Of a DNA stretch of 64,000 nucleotides, positions 7,801 to 16,142 are shown in pieces (the first letter of the stretch is position 1; every line of letters starts with the position of its first letter). The position numbers were made by a program, and so were the translations under genes. The stretch is from positions 62,001 to 126,000 of the forward strand of contig NZ_JAVFJK010000011.1 of assembly GCF_030908215.1 (NCBI RefSeq), written 5' to 3'. This DNA is from Sinomonas sp. ASV486. Its GTDB lineage: Bacteria > Actinomycetota > Actinomycetes > Actinomycetales > Micrococcaceae. The notes beneath the pieces were generated by a model. It was given only the letters and a program-made list of their open reading frames with translations. It made no database searches and was not told the DNA's origin.

Positions 7801-8574
7801 ATGACCAGCATCCAGCGCACTGCCATCCTCACCGGGGCCACGTCCGAGAAGGGCATCGGCGTCGCCACCGCCCGCCGCTACGCCAGCGAGGGCTGGGGCG
7901 TCGTCATCCTGGACCTCGACGGCGAGAAGTCCGCGAAGACCGCCCAGGACATCGCGAACGAGTTCAACGTGCCCGCGTTCGGGCACGAGGTCGACGTCGC
8001 GGACGAGGCCTCGGTCGCCGCTGCCGCAGCCGCTGTCGCCGCCGAGGTCGGGGCGGGCCGCCTGCCCGTGGTCGGCGCGCTCGCGAACATCGCCGGGATC
8101 ACCTCCCCCGTGCCGTTCCTCGAGACGGACCTCGCACTGTGGAACAAGGTCATGGCCGTCAACGCCACGGGCACCTACCTCGTCACGAAGGCGTTCCTGC
8201 CGGCGATGATCGAGGCCGGCTGGGGCCGCATCGTGAACATGTCCTCGGTGTCCGCCCAGCGCGGCGGCGGGGTGTTCGGCAAGGTCCCGTATTCGGCCGC
8301 GAAGGCCGCCATCCTGGGCTTCACGAAGGCTCTCGCCCGTGAGATCGCTCCCACCGGGATCACCGTCAACGCGATCACGCCCGGCGCCGTCGACACCAAC
8401 ATCCGCGTGGGCAGCACCGACGAGCAGGAGGCCGCCATCGCGCGCGACATCCCCCTCGGCCGCACCGCGAGCACCGAGGAGATCGCCTCGGTCATCACGT
8501 GGCTCTCGTCCGACGGCGCCTCGTACCTCACCGGCACCACGGTGGACATCAACGGCGGCAGCCACATCCACTGA
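7801..8574 (+). CDS. Short-chain dehydrogenase/reductase
   Basis: A 257-residue classical SDR. The cofactor motif is TGATSEKGIG (about 10-19), with NIAG, the catalytic Ser in VNMSSVSAQ and the Tyr-x3-Lys pair in YSAAK; the ending (TGTTVDINGGSHIH) is typical. The Asp-rich ILDLDGEK turn suggests NAD preference. In this operon it probably oxidises a polyol to the ketose that the downstream DAK-type kinase phosphorylates, as threitol dehydrogenase does in mycobacterial threitol pathways; the substrate is inferred. The start ATG follows AGAAGGAACC. Confidence 0.85.
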   Translation: MTSIQRTAILTGATSEKGIGVATARRYASEGWGVVILDLDGEKSAKTAQDIANEFNVPAFGHEVDVADEASVAAAAAAVAAEVGAGRLPVVGALANIAGITSPVPFLETDLALWNKVMAVNATGTYLVTKAFLPAMIEAGWGRIVNMSSVSAQRGGGVFGKVPYSAAKAAILGFTKALAREIAPTGITVNAITPGAVDTNIRVGSTDEQEAAIARDIPLGRTASTEEIASVITWLSSDGASYLTGTTVDINGGSHIH

Positions 8575-8611
8575 TCCGTCCCCGCCAGACTCTGTCCTTC
8601 AGGAGACACCC

Positions 8612-10381
8612 ATGACGCGCCTCTCCAACGACCCCGCGGACTTCGCCGACGAAGCCCTCGCGGGCTTCTGCGACCTCCACGCGGGCCTCGTCCGCCAGGT
8701 GCCCGGCGGCGCCGTCCGCCGGCGCCGCCCCGCCGAGCCCAAGGTCGCCGTCCTCGCGGGGGGCGGCTCGGGCCACTACCCCGCCTTCGCCGGGCTCATC
8801 GGCACGGGCTTCGCCGACGGAGCCGTGGTGGGCAACATCTTCACCTCGCCCTCGGCCCAGCAGGCCTACACCGTGGCCCGCGCCGCGGAGTCCGGCGCCG
8901 GCGTCGTGTTCACGTACGGCAACTACGCCGGGGACGTCATGAACTTCGGCCTCGCTTCCGAGCGTCTCACTGCCGAGGGAATCCGAGCCGAGAACGTCCT
9001 CGTCACGGACGACATCGCATCCGCCCCCGCCGCCGAGTCGGAACGCCGTCGCGGGATCGCGGGCGACTTCGTGGTCTTCAAGGCCATGGGCGCGGCCGCC
9101 GAGGCGGGGATGGACCTCGACGAGGTGGTGCGCGTGGGCCGCAAGGCCAACGAGCGCACCCGGACCCTCGGCACCGCGTTCTCGGGCTGCACGTTCCCCG
9201 GCGCCGACGCCCCGCTGTTCACGCTGCCGGAGGGGCACATGGGCCTCGGCCTCGGGATCCACGGCGAGCCCGGCCTGCGCGACGTTCCGCTGCCCACGGC
9301 CGCGGAGCTCGGCCGCACGCTCGTGGAGGGCGTCCTCGCGGAGGCGCCCGAAGGCGCGCCCGAAGGCGCCGCACCTGATCGCGCCGGCGCGCGGATCGCC
9401 GTGCTGCTCAACGGGCTCGGCAGCACGAAGCACGAGGAGCTGTTCGTCCTGTGGGCCACCGTTGCGCCACTGCTGCGCGAGGCTGGGTACGAGATCGTCG
9501 CGCCGGAGGTCGGCGAGCTGGTCACGAGCCTCGACATGGCCGGGGTCTCGCTCACGGTCACCTGGCTCGACGACGAGCTCGAGGAGCTCTGGCTCGCGCC
9601 CGCCGAGACGCCTGCGTTCCGGCGAGGATCGGTCGCCGCCGGTACTGCCGTAGAGTCCGCGGACGACGGCGCCGGGCCGGCCGCCGCTGAGGAGGTCGCG
9701 CCGTCCTCCGAAGACTCGCGCGGGTACGCCGCGGCGTGCGTCGAGGCTCTCCGCGCGGCATCCGCGCGGCTCGTGGAGCTCGAGGCGCAGCTCGGGGCGC
9801 TGGACGCCGTTGCGGGCGATGGCGACCACGGCCGCGGCATGGTCCGCGGGGCGGGGGCCGCGCTCCTGGCTGCGCGTGGGGCGCTCGAAGCCGGGCGAGG
9901 GGCCGGATCGGTCCTGGCCGCGGCCGGGGACGCGTGGGCAGACCGGGCCGGCGGGACCTCTGGGGTCCTGTGGGGCGCCGGGCTGCGCGCGTGGGGCGAG
10001 GCGATCGGGGACCTCGAGGTGCCGGACGCCGCGGGCGTCTCAGTCGGGGTCGCCGCCTTCTCCGCCCGGATCGCCGCACTCGGCGGGGCGCAGCCGGGCG
10101 ACAAGACGCTCGTGGACGCGCTGGTGCCGTTCGAGACCGAGCTGCAGCGCGCCGTCGTGCGCGGGGCCAGCCTTGCCGATGCGTGGGCGGACGCCTGCGG
10201 CGCAGCCGAGTCCGCCGCGGCGGCAACCGCGGGGCTCAGGCCGCTCAAGGGCAGGGCCCGACCGCTCGCCGAGAAGAGCGTGGGCACGCCGGATCCTGGC
10301 GCGACATCGCTCGCCGCGGTGTTCGCGGCACTCGGTCCGGCACTTATCGCTGCTGCCAACTACGAGGAGGTGTCCGCATGA
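8612..10381 (+). CDS. Dihydroxyacetone-kinase-family sugar kinase (DhaK-DhaL fusion)
   Basis: A 589-residue ATP-dependent kinase with both halves fused. The DhaK part has [10 protein letters not shown] (His55) and the substrate-binding GLGIHGEPG (His217, the residue that forms a hemiaminal with the ketose). The DhaL part begins near residue 370 with [13 protein letters not shown] (Mg-ATP aspartates), then [11 protein letters not shown] and [12 protein letters not shown]. Tetrulose kinases DerK and LerK belong to this family, so erythrulose is a reasonable substrate, with dihydroxyacetone or apulose as alternatives. AGGAG precedes the ATG; the stop overlaps the next ATG. Confidence 0.9.
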   Translation: MTRLSNDPADFADEALAGFCDLHAGLVRQVPGGAVRRRRPAEPKVAVLAGGGSGHYPAFAGLIGTGFADGAVVGNIFTSPSAQQAYTVARAAESGAGVVFTYGNYAGDVMNFGLASERLTAEGIRAENVLVTDDIASAPAAESERRRGIAGDFVVFKAMGAAAEAGMDLDEVVRVGRKANERTRTLGTAFSGCTFPGADAPLFTLPEGHMGLGLGIHGEPGLRDVPLPTAAELGRTLVEGVLAEAPEGAPEGAAPDRAGARIAVLLNGLGSTKHEELFVLWATVAPLLREAGYEIVAPEVGELVTSLDMAGVSLTVTWLDDELEELWLAPAETPAFRRGSVAAGTAVESADDGAGPAAAEEVAPSSEDSRGYAAACVEALRAASARLVELEAQLGALDAVAGDGDHGRGMVRGAGAALLAARGALEAGRGAGSVLAAAGDAWADRAGGTSGVLWGAGLRAWGEAIGDLEVPDAAGVSVGVAAFSARIAALGGAQPGDKTLVDALVPFETELQRAVVRGASLADAWADACGAAESAAAATAGLRPLKGRARPLAEKSVGTPDPGATSLAAVFAALGPALIAAANYEEVSA

Positions 10382-10872
10382 GCGGGCAGAACACAGGTCT
10401 CGCGACGAGCGGACTGCGCATCGTCATCGGCTCCGACGAGGCCGGGGTGGACTACAAGGACGCCCTGCTGGCGGATCTCGAGGCGGACCCTCGCGTGGCC
10501 GAGGTGATCGACATCGGCGTACGCCGCGAGGCCGACGACTTCACCCGCCCGTACCCGTACGTGGGCCTCGCGGCCGGACAGATGATCAGCGAGGGCCGGG
10601 CAGACCGGGCCCTCCTGTTCTGCGGGACCGGGCTCGGCGTCGCGATCGCGGCGAACAAGGTCCCGGGCATCCGGGCCGCGACAGCCCACGACTCGTTCTC
10701 CGTGGAGCGTTCGGTCCTGTCCAACAACTGCCAGATCCTCACGATGGGCCAACGCGTCGTGGGGCTCGAGCTCGCCCGCCGGCTGGCGCGCGAGTGGATC
10801 GGGTACACGTTCGACCCGGCCTCTGCCTCCGCGGCCAAGGTCCAGGTGCTCAGCGACTACGAGGGCTGCTGA
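10378..10872 (+). CDS. RpiB/LacAB-family sugar-phosphate isomerase
   Basis: A 164-residue aldose-ketose isomerase. It has the RpiB signature [14 protein letters not shown] at the N-terminus, the catalytic-loop [21 protein letters not shown] with the active-site Cys, and the closing [14 protein letters not shown]. EryI/DerI members of this family convert erythrulose 4-phosphate to erythrose 4-phosphate, the assignment that best fits the kinase directly upstream (ATGA overlap). Ribose 5-phosphate isomerase is an alternative. Its last ~125 bp recur almost exactly at 17405-17530. Confidence 0.85.
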   Translation: MSGQNTGLATSGLRIVIGSDEAGVDYKDALLADLEADPRVAEVIDIGVRREADDFTRPYPYVGLAAGQMISEGRADRALLFCGTGLGVAIAANKVPGIRAATAHDSFSVERSVLSNNCQILTMGQRVVGLELARRLAREWIGYTFDPASASAAKVQVLSDYEGC

Positions 10873-10919
10873 CCGCCGACCTCGGCGGTTGAGTCGGACT
10901 CGGCACCGAGCCCCGCAGC

Positions 10920-10974
10920 GCCGCACCGCAGCATGCCTCTCCCTCTGAGGGAGAATGGCGTGCCGCGGTGCGGC
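10920..10974. terminator. Long hairpin terminator after the sugar operon
   Basis: GCCGCACCGCAGCATGCC (10920-10937) pairs with 10957-10974 (16 of 18 matches), and TCTCCCT/AGGGAGA pair inside it at 10938-10954 around a 3-nt loop. It lies between the RpiB-like gene and the convergent marR, so it can serve both directions. No long T tract is present. Confidence 0.7.
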
Positions 10975-11016
10975 GCTGCACTGCGTTGCGTGGAGTGCTT
11001 GAGGCACTGGCGGCGA

Positions 11017-11499
11017 TCAGGATGCGTGCTCCGAGTTGGCGCGGAAGAGCTCGGTCATGGCCTGGGCCACCTGGCGCGCCCGATCCTCGCCGAGGACGTC
11101 GATGAATGCCTCGTGATTGATCCGCTCCACCAGCCGAAGCAGATCGTCCGCCACCTTGGCCCCCTCCGGCGTGAACTCGAGAAAGGTGACGCGCCGATCG
11201 TCGTCGCAGGCGGCGCGGGCAACGAGCCCGCGGCGGGCCATCTTGTCGGCGAGCTTGGTGAACCCGCCCGTGGTGAAGGACGAGGCGCGGGCCAATTTCG
11301 CCATCGGCGCGCGGCGGTCCGGAGTCCTGAGCAGGTTGAGCATGACCTGCGCCTCCGCCTCATTCAGGGACAGTTCGCGCTGGATGGCCCGCTGGATCCG
11401 CCTATTGGTGACATCGAAGCCGTTGATCACACGGCCCCAGAGCTCCACGGGTTCGCTGCCAGTCGATGCCTGGATGTCCACCGGTGTCGTGTCTCCCAT
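11017..11499 (-). CDS. MarR-family transcriptional regulator
   Basis: A 160-residue winged-helix regulator. The recognition region LARASSFTTGGFTKLADKMARRGLVARAACDDDRRVTFLE (about 70-110) has the MarR wing with Asp-Asp-Arg-Arg. It is divergent from the GntP permease gene, and the 277-bp gap contains two GGAAGCAA-type inverted repeats. It likely represses the permease/dehydrogenase pair and itself, with a small acid as probable ligand. The ligand cannot be read from sequence. Confidence 0.9.
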   Translation of the reverse strand: MGDTTPVDIQASTGSEPVELWGRVINGFDVTNRRIQRAIQRELSLNEAEAQVMLNLLRTPDRRAPMAKLARASSFTTGGFTKLADKMARRGLVARAACDDDRRVTFLEFTPEGAKVADDLLRLVERINHEAFIDVLGEDRARQVAQAMTELFRANSEHAS

Positions 11500-11525
11500 C
11501 TATCGCTCGCTGACCCCCACCACAT

Positions 11526-11543
11526 TAGCTTCCTTGGAAGCAA
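11526..11543. promoter_or_regulatory. Candidate MarR operator 1
   Basis: GCTTCC-TT-GGAAGC with flanking CAA is an inverted repeat 29-42 bp upstream of the marR start codon. The half-site GGAAGCAAT recurs at 11653-11661. The location suggests autoregulation. Confidence 0.5.
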
Positions 11544-11642
11544 TATGGCACCGCAGAACCGGCCATTGTGGCGCGCCAGACAGGATCCCATGGCCAACAT
11601 CACGGCATATTTCCTTGTTTCGAAACGCTACGTAGTGCAACT

Positions 11643-11661
11643 ATCTTCTACGGAAGCAATT
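11643..11661. promoter_or_regulatory. Candidate MarR operator 2
   Basis: ATCTTCTACGGAAGCAATT repeats the GGAAGCAAT half-site of the upstream element, with a looser left arm (CTTC-TAC-GGAAG). It lies 116-134 bp before the GntP permease start, near that gene's likely promoter. Confidence 0.4.
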
Positions 11662-11776
11662 GGCGCGGAAGCGACTGGAAGGCAACCCATCCAGCCGGCC
11701 ACGCGGAGTCGGGCCCCCACCAAAGAGGCCCCTGAACTGAGGAAGTCATGAGCACTGTGAACAGAGGCGAGTCACG

Positions 11777-13090
11777 ATGACCGCACTGGGCTTGATTGGC
11801 ATCGTTGTGGGCCTGGCCCTTCTTGTCTACGCCATCTACAAGGGGTACAGCCTCGTGATCGCCGCTCCCGTGGCCACGATGGTCGTCATCCTGTTCAACG
11901 GCATGCCCTTCATCGGAAGCATGTTCGGACCGGAGAAGTCCTACATGTCGGGGCTCGCCTCGTTCATGCTGAGCAACTTCCCGGTGTTCCTCTTCGGGGC
12001 CATCCTGGCGAAGTACATGGACAAGAGCGGCGCCGCGCTCTCCATTGCAGAGAAGCTCATGTCCCTCGTAGGAACCAGCAGCCCCTACCGAGCGCTGGTC
12101 TCGCTGTTCGTGATCGCTTCGGTGCTCACCTTCGGCGGCATCAACGTCTTCGTCGTGATCTTCATCCTGATCCCCATGGCACTGCCGATCTTCAAGCGCT
12201 ACAACATCTCCTGGGGCCTCGTCATCATCCCGATCTTCGGCGGCGGCGCGACCTACACCATGACGATGATCCCCGGGTCCCCTTCCCTCCACAACGTCGT
12301 TCTCTCCAACGCTCTGGGGACACCGCTGACCGCGGCACCACTGGTCGGCGCCCTCACGAGCGTGGCGGCAGTCGCCTTCCTCCTCATCTACATGAAGGTC
12401 GCTCTGGCCCGGAGCCTGAGGAAGAACGAAAAGTTCGAAGGCGACGAGGGAAGCATGGGCGGCACTGACATGTTCGCCCGCGAGCGCCCGTCCTTCCTGG
12501 TGAGCATCCTTCCGATCGTCGTCCTTCTGGCCCTCATCCTTGCCCTGAGCTTTGTGAGCCAGATCATCATCTACGCGCTCCTCGCCGCGATCGTGCTGAG
12601 TGCGGTGCTGTTCCGTCGATACATCAAGCAGAAGGACGTCATCAACCAGGGGACCGCCGACTCGCTGACCTCTGTCCTGGCCACCGGCAGCACGATTGCG
12701 TTCGGCAGCTTCGCCGTGGGCGTTCCGGCCTTCTCCTCGGTGTTCCACGCCATCTTGTCCATTCCGGGAAACCCCTACATCTCGTTGAGCGTGGGCACCA
12801 TGGTCCTGGCAGGGATCAGCGCATCATCCGTGGGAGCGGAGGGGATTGCCGTCAAGTCGTTCGCCCCCGCGTATCTGCACCTCGGTCTCAGCCCCGAGAC
12901 CGTCCACCGCGCCATCGCGATCTCCGCTGGAACGTCCCTGTTCCCCCACAACGGGTTCCTGGCCGTGTTCAACGGCCTGGCACGGCTCACGCTCAGACAG
13001 TCCTTCGTCCGAGCCTTCATCAGCCTCCACGTACCCCACTACATCGGAATCGTCATCCTGGTGATCCTGGCCAGCACTGGCCTTGCCTGA
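11777..13090 (+). CDS. GntP-family organic-acid:H+ symporter
   Basis: A 437-residue permease with about 12 hydrophobic segments and the GntP-family character (MPFIGSMFGPEKSYMSGLASF, GINVFVVIFILIPMALPIF, TMTMIPGSPSLHNVVLSNALG, SLFPHNGFLAVFNGLARL). GntP members import gluconate and related hydroxy acids. The next gene is a beta-hydroxyacid dehydrogenase, so a hydroxy acid substrate is plausible; which one is not shown. The ATG at 11777 has a weak GAGGCGAG upstream. The marR gene is divergent. Confidence 0.85.
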   Translation: MTALGLIGIVVGLALLVYAIYKGYSLVIAAPVATMVVILFNGMPFIGSMFGPEKSYMSGLASFMLSNFPVFLFGAILAKYMDKSGAALSIAEKLMSLVGTSSPYRALVSLFVIASVLTFGGINVFVVIFILIPMALPIFKRYNISWGLVIIPIFGGGATYTMTMIPGSPSLHNVVLSNALGTPLTAAPLVGALTSVAAVAFLLIYMKVALARSLRKNEKFEGDEGSMGGTDMFARERPSFLVSILPIVVLLALILALSFVSQIIIYALLAAIVLSAVLFRRYIKQKDVINQGTADSLTSVLATGSTIAFGSFAVGVPAFSSVFHAILSIPGNPYISLSVGTMVLAGISASSVGAEGIAVKSFAPAYLHLGLSPETVHRAIAISAGTSLFPHNGFLAVFNGLARLTLRQSFVRAFISLHVPHYIGIVILVILASTGLA

Positions 13091-13160
13091 GCGGTCAGCG
13101 TTCACAGGGAACCATGACAGCCGAGATCAAAACACAACACCCACTGAAAGGCACCTCATC

Positions 13161-13994
13161 ATGAGCAAGAGAATCGGTTTCGTCGGACTGGGGACCATGG
13201 GACTTCCCATGGCAGTGAACCTGAACAGGGCCGGGTTCGAGGTGATCGGCTACGACGCCTTCGAGGGCAGCCGCGTCAAGGCCAAGGCCGCCGGCATCAC
13301 CATCGCCGCGAGCCTGAAGGACGTCGCCGCGCAGGCCGAGGACACCGTCATCTCGATGGTCCGCGACTACGCCCAGAACCTGGACGTCATCCTCGGCGAG
13401 GACGGGCTCCTCTCCGCCGTCCCGAAGGGCCTGACGATCATCGTCATGAGCACCCTGGACCCCGACACGATGAACGAGCTCGGCCAGAAGGTCGAGGCCG
13501 CCGGGGACGTCAAGCTCATCGCCGCAGCCGTCAGCGGCGGCGCGACCGGAGCCCAGGCCGGCACCCTCTCGATCATGGCCTCCGGCCACGAGGACCGAGT
13601 AACGGCGGCACGCCCGTACTTCGACGCCGTCGGCTCCAACGTCTTCTACTACGGCGCCCAGCCGGGCAACAGCCAGGCCGCGAAGCTGGTCAACAACCTC
13701 GTCCTGGGCATCACCATGAACGCCGTCGCCGAAGGGCTCACCTTCGGTGCGCACTACAGCCTGCCCCAGGACGAGCTGCTGAACCTGTTCAAGGCCAGCA
13801 CCGGGGACAGCTGGGTCGCCCGCAACTGGGACTCCGTCTCCGAATGGACCGCGGACACGGCCCTCGCCGTGCTCCTGAAGGACCTCAAGGCCGCCCACCT
13901 CAAGGGCCTCGAGCACAACATCCCCATGCCCTTCAACGCCCTCTCCTCCACCCAGCTCTTCCACTCCATGGGCAAGGAACCCAAGGCCAAGTGA
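13161..13994 (+). CDS. 3-hydroxyisobutyrate dehydrogenase-family oxidoreductase
   Basis: A 277-residue NAD(P)-dependent beta-hydroxyacid dehydrogenase. The N-terminal Rossmann motif is IGFVGLGTMGLPMAVNL (about 4-20). The substrate motif occurs as AAAVSGGATGAQAGTLSIM, and the catalytic Lys lies in GNSQAAKLVNNL. 2-hydroxy-3-oxopropionate and 3-hydroxyisobutyrate reductases share this fold. ATG at 13161 was preferred over an upstream start that runs back into the permease gene, because AAAGG precedes it. It is co-transcribed with gntP (70-bp gap) and followed by a very strong terminator. Confidence 0.85.
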   Translation: MSKRIGFVGLGTMGLPMAVNLNRAGFEVIGYDAFEGSRVKAKAAGITIAASLKDVAAQAEDTVISMVRDYAQNLDVILGEDGLLSAVPKGLTIIVMSTLDPDTMNELGQKVEAAGDVKLIAAAVSGGATGAQAGTLSIMASGHEDRVTAARPYFDAVGSNVFYYGAQPGNSQAAKLVNNLVLGITMNAVAEGLTFGAHYSLPQDELLNLFKASTGDSWVARNWDSVSEWTADTALAVLLKDLKAAHLKGLEHNIPMPFNALSSTQLFHSMGKEPKAK

Positions 13995-14027
13995 GCCGAG
14001 CCGCCTGACCGAAGGACGGCTGGGCGC

Positions 14028-14073
14028 AGCCTCCCCGGGAAGCGGCCCGCCAGGGCCGCTTCCCGGGGAGGCT
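14028..14073 (+). terminator. 21-bp perfect-stem terminator
   Basis: A perfect 21-bp stem (14028-14048 with 14053-14073) closes a 4-nt GCCA loop. The stem includes CTCCCCGGGAAGCGGCCC. A T-rich CTCTCTGTCTT follows. It ends the GntP/dehydrogenase operon and insulates the IclR operon downstream. Confidence 0.85.
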
Positions 14074-14187
14074 CTCTGTCTTCCACCGTCTCCGCCTTCC
14101 ATCAGCCGCGAGATCCAATCCACGGAACCTCCCGGTCGGTGCGGCTAGCATTCCGTTCATGAGCGTCACATCCCACTGCGTGTAGCC

Positions 14188-14952
14188 GTGCCGCGCACCC
14201 CCACCGGCGAGTCTGTCCTCGCCCGCGGCGCCCGCGTCGTCGAGGCGTTCGACGCCGCGCACCCGGTGCTCAGCGTCACCGAGATCGCCCAGCGCACGGG
14301 CCTGCACCTCGCCACCGCGTCCCGCCTGGCCGAGGAGCTCGTGAAGCTGGGCTGGCTCGCCCGTGACCCCCAGCGCCGCCTCCGGCTCGGCATGCGGCTC
14401 TGGGAGGTCGCCACACGGGCCGCGCCCACGCTGAGCCTGCGCGAGGCTGCCCTGCCGGTCATGGAGGACCTCCGCAAGGTCATGGGCCATCATGTCCAGC
14501 TCGCGGTGCTGGACGGTGAGGAGGTGCTCTTCCTCGAACGCCTCGGGGCCCCCGGCGCGGTGATCAACTACTCCCGCACGGCCGGACGCCTGCCCGCCCA
14601 CGCGTCGTCGTCCGGGCTGGTCCTGCTCGCCCACGCCACGCCGGAGGTGCGGGAGCGAGCCGTGTCCGCCCGCCTCGAACGGTTCACGGAGGCGACCATC
14701 ACGAGCGCCGAGGGGCTCCGACGGGCCATCGCCGAAGCCCGCCGCCAGGGCTTCGCGCTCCTCCGCGGCCACGTCCACGAGGACGCCGCGGGCATTGCAG
14801 TCCCGCTCCGGGATCCCGACGGGACGGTCGTCGCGGCGCTCTCGCTCATCGTTCCGAACGACGACGTCGCCCTCGCCCGCGTGCCGCTCCTCCAGGCCGC
14901 GGCCCTCACCATCACTCGCGCCATGCGGACGGCGGCGCCACCCTCCTCCTAA
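14188..14952 (+). CDS. IclR-family transcriptional regulator
   Basis: A 254-residue regulator. The N-terminal winged HTH (about 10-70, LSVTEIAQRTGLHLATASRLAEELVKLGWL) is followed by an IclR effector domain (GHHVQLAVLDGEEVLFLERL, LPAHASSSGLVLLAHA, AGIAVPLRDPDGTVVAALSLI). GTG at 14188 is the only start consistent with the HTH. It stands just upstream of a reductase/P450 pair, with an inverted repeat between. IclR proteins commonly sense aromatic acids, which fits a CYP199A-like P450. Confidence 0.88.
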   Translation: MPRTPTGESVLARGARVVEAFDAAHPVLSVTEIAQRTGLHLATASRLAEELVKLGWLARDPQRRLRLGMRLWEVATRAAPTLSLREAALPVMEDLRKVMGHHVQLAVLDGEEVLFLERLGAPGAVINYSRTAGRLPAHASSSGLVLLAHATPEVRERAVSARLERFTEATITSAEGLRRAIAEARRQGFALLRGHVHEDAAGIAVPLRDPDGTVVAALSLIVPNDDVALARVPLLQAAALTITRAMRTAAPPSS

Positions 14953-14969
14953 CGCTCCGCAGCCTGCAA

Positions 14970-14986
14970 TTCTCAACCATTGAGAA
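14970..14986. promoter_or_regulatory. Candidate IclR operator
   Basis: TTCTCAA-CCA-TTGAGAA is a perfect 7-bp inverted repeat with a 3-nt spacer, 68-84 bp upstream of the reductase ATG. It lies between the IclR gene and the genes it probably controls, within the size range of IclR operators. Confidence 0.5.
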
Positions 14987-15053
14987 CTGACTGGCAGCGG
15001 ATGTGACCCGCATCTCAGAATCGGCTCAGATGACCTCGAGCAAAGGAGCCGAG

Positions 15054-16082
15054 ATGACACTGACAGCCGAAGCCGCTCCGCGCCCCAACCGAGCAGCGAA
15101 GCCGTCCGGCACGGCCCGCACCACCGACCAGCGTGCCGCCGACCAGCAGGCCGTCGTCACCGCCGTCGAACGCGCCGCGGACGGCGTCGTTGCGCTTACT
15201 CTCGCCCACCCCGAGGGCAGGCGGCTGCCGGACTGGACGCCCGGGGCGCACGTCGACCTCGTGCTCGCGGACGGCACCATGCGCCAGTACTCCCTGTGCG
15301 GGGACCGCTGGGATGCCCACGCGTACCGGATCGGCGTGCTGCGCGACCCGGCGAGCCGGGGTGGATCGGCGACGATCCACGACACGCTGCGCGCAGGCGA
15401 CACCGTGGGACTCGGCGGCCCACGGAACACCTTCCGCCTCGTCCCATCGCCCCGGTACGTCTTCGTCGCGGGAGGGATCGGCGTGACTCCGCTGCTGCCG
15501 ATGATCCGTCAGGCAGAACTCCTGGGCGCCGACTGGCACCTGTTCTACCTGGGCCGCTCGCGCTCCACCATGGCGTTCCTCGACGAGCTCGTGCCCCACG
15601 GCCAACGCGTCACGGTCCTCGCCAAGGACGAGGCCGGGCCCTCGGACATCAGGGCGACCATCGGTCCAGCTCGCGCTGACACCAAGGTCTACGCGTGCGG
15701 CCCACAGCGCCTCCTCGATGGGGTCCTCGCCGCAGCAGAGGCGGACCGTTGGCCCGAAGGTTGGGTCCGCGTAGAGCGTTTCGCCGCGGCGGAACAGGGT
15801 GAGCCCGCCCGGGCGCAGGCGTTCGACGTCGTGCTGGCACGCTCCGGCGCGACTGTCACCGTAGCACCGGGCACCACGGTGCTCGACGCCATCCAAGCGG
15901 CAGGCGCGGCCGTGCTGAGCTCATGCCGAGTGGGCACGTGCGGGACCTGCGAGGTGGCGGTGCTCGACGGCGCCCCCGACCACCGCGACTCCATCCTCAG
16001 CCCCGCCGAGCGGCGGGCCAACACGTGCATGTTCCCGTGCGTCTCGCGCTCGTGCTCCGACCGGCTCGTGCTCGACGTCTAG
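15054..16082 (+). CDS. Phthalate-dioxygenase-reductase/VanB-like ferredoxin reductase
   Basis: A 342-residue redox protein with three parts: FMN/FAD-binding barrel (about 30-125, MRQYSLCGD), NAD-binding domain (VAGGIGVTPLLPMI; YACGPQRLLDG) and a C-terminal plant-type [2Fe-2S] domain with SSCRVGTCGTCEVAVLDG and a fourth Cys near NTCMFPC. It moves electrons from NAD(P)H to an oxygenase. The ATG at 15054 has AAAGGAG before it. The oxygenase is very probably the P450 encoded 60 bp downstream, giving a two-component system. Confidence 0.9.
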   Translation: MTLTAEAAPRPNRAAKPSGTARTTDQRAADQQAVVTAVERAADGVVALTLAHPEGRRLPDWTPGAHVDLVLADGTMRQYSLCGDRWDAHAYRIGVLRDPASRGGSATIHDTLRAGDTVGLGGPRNTFRLVPSPRYVFVAGGIGVTPLLPMIRQAELLGADWHLFYLGRSRSTMAFLDELVPHGQRVTVLAKDEAGPSDIRATIGPARADTKVYACGPQRLLDGVLAAAEADRWPEGWVRVERFAAAEQGEPARAQAFDVVLARSGATVTVAPGTTVLDAIQAAGAAVLSSCRVGTCGTCEVAVLDGAPDHRDSILSPAERRANTCMFPCVSRSCSDRLVLDV

Positions 16083-16142
16083 CGCGATCCAGCCGCCCCT
16101 ATCCGTTCCCTCAGCCTTCGCCACTCCAGGAGCCCCCCCACC

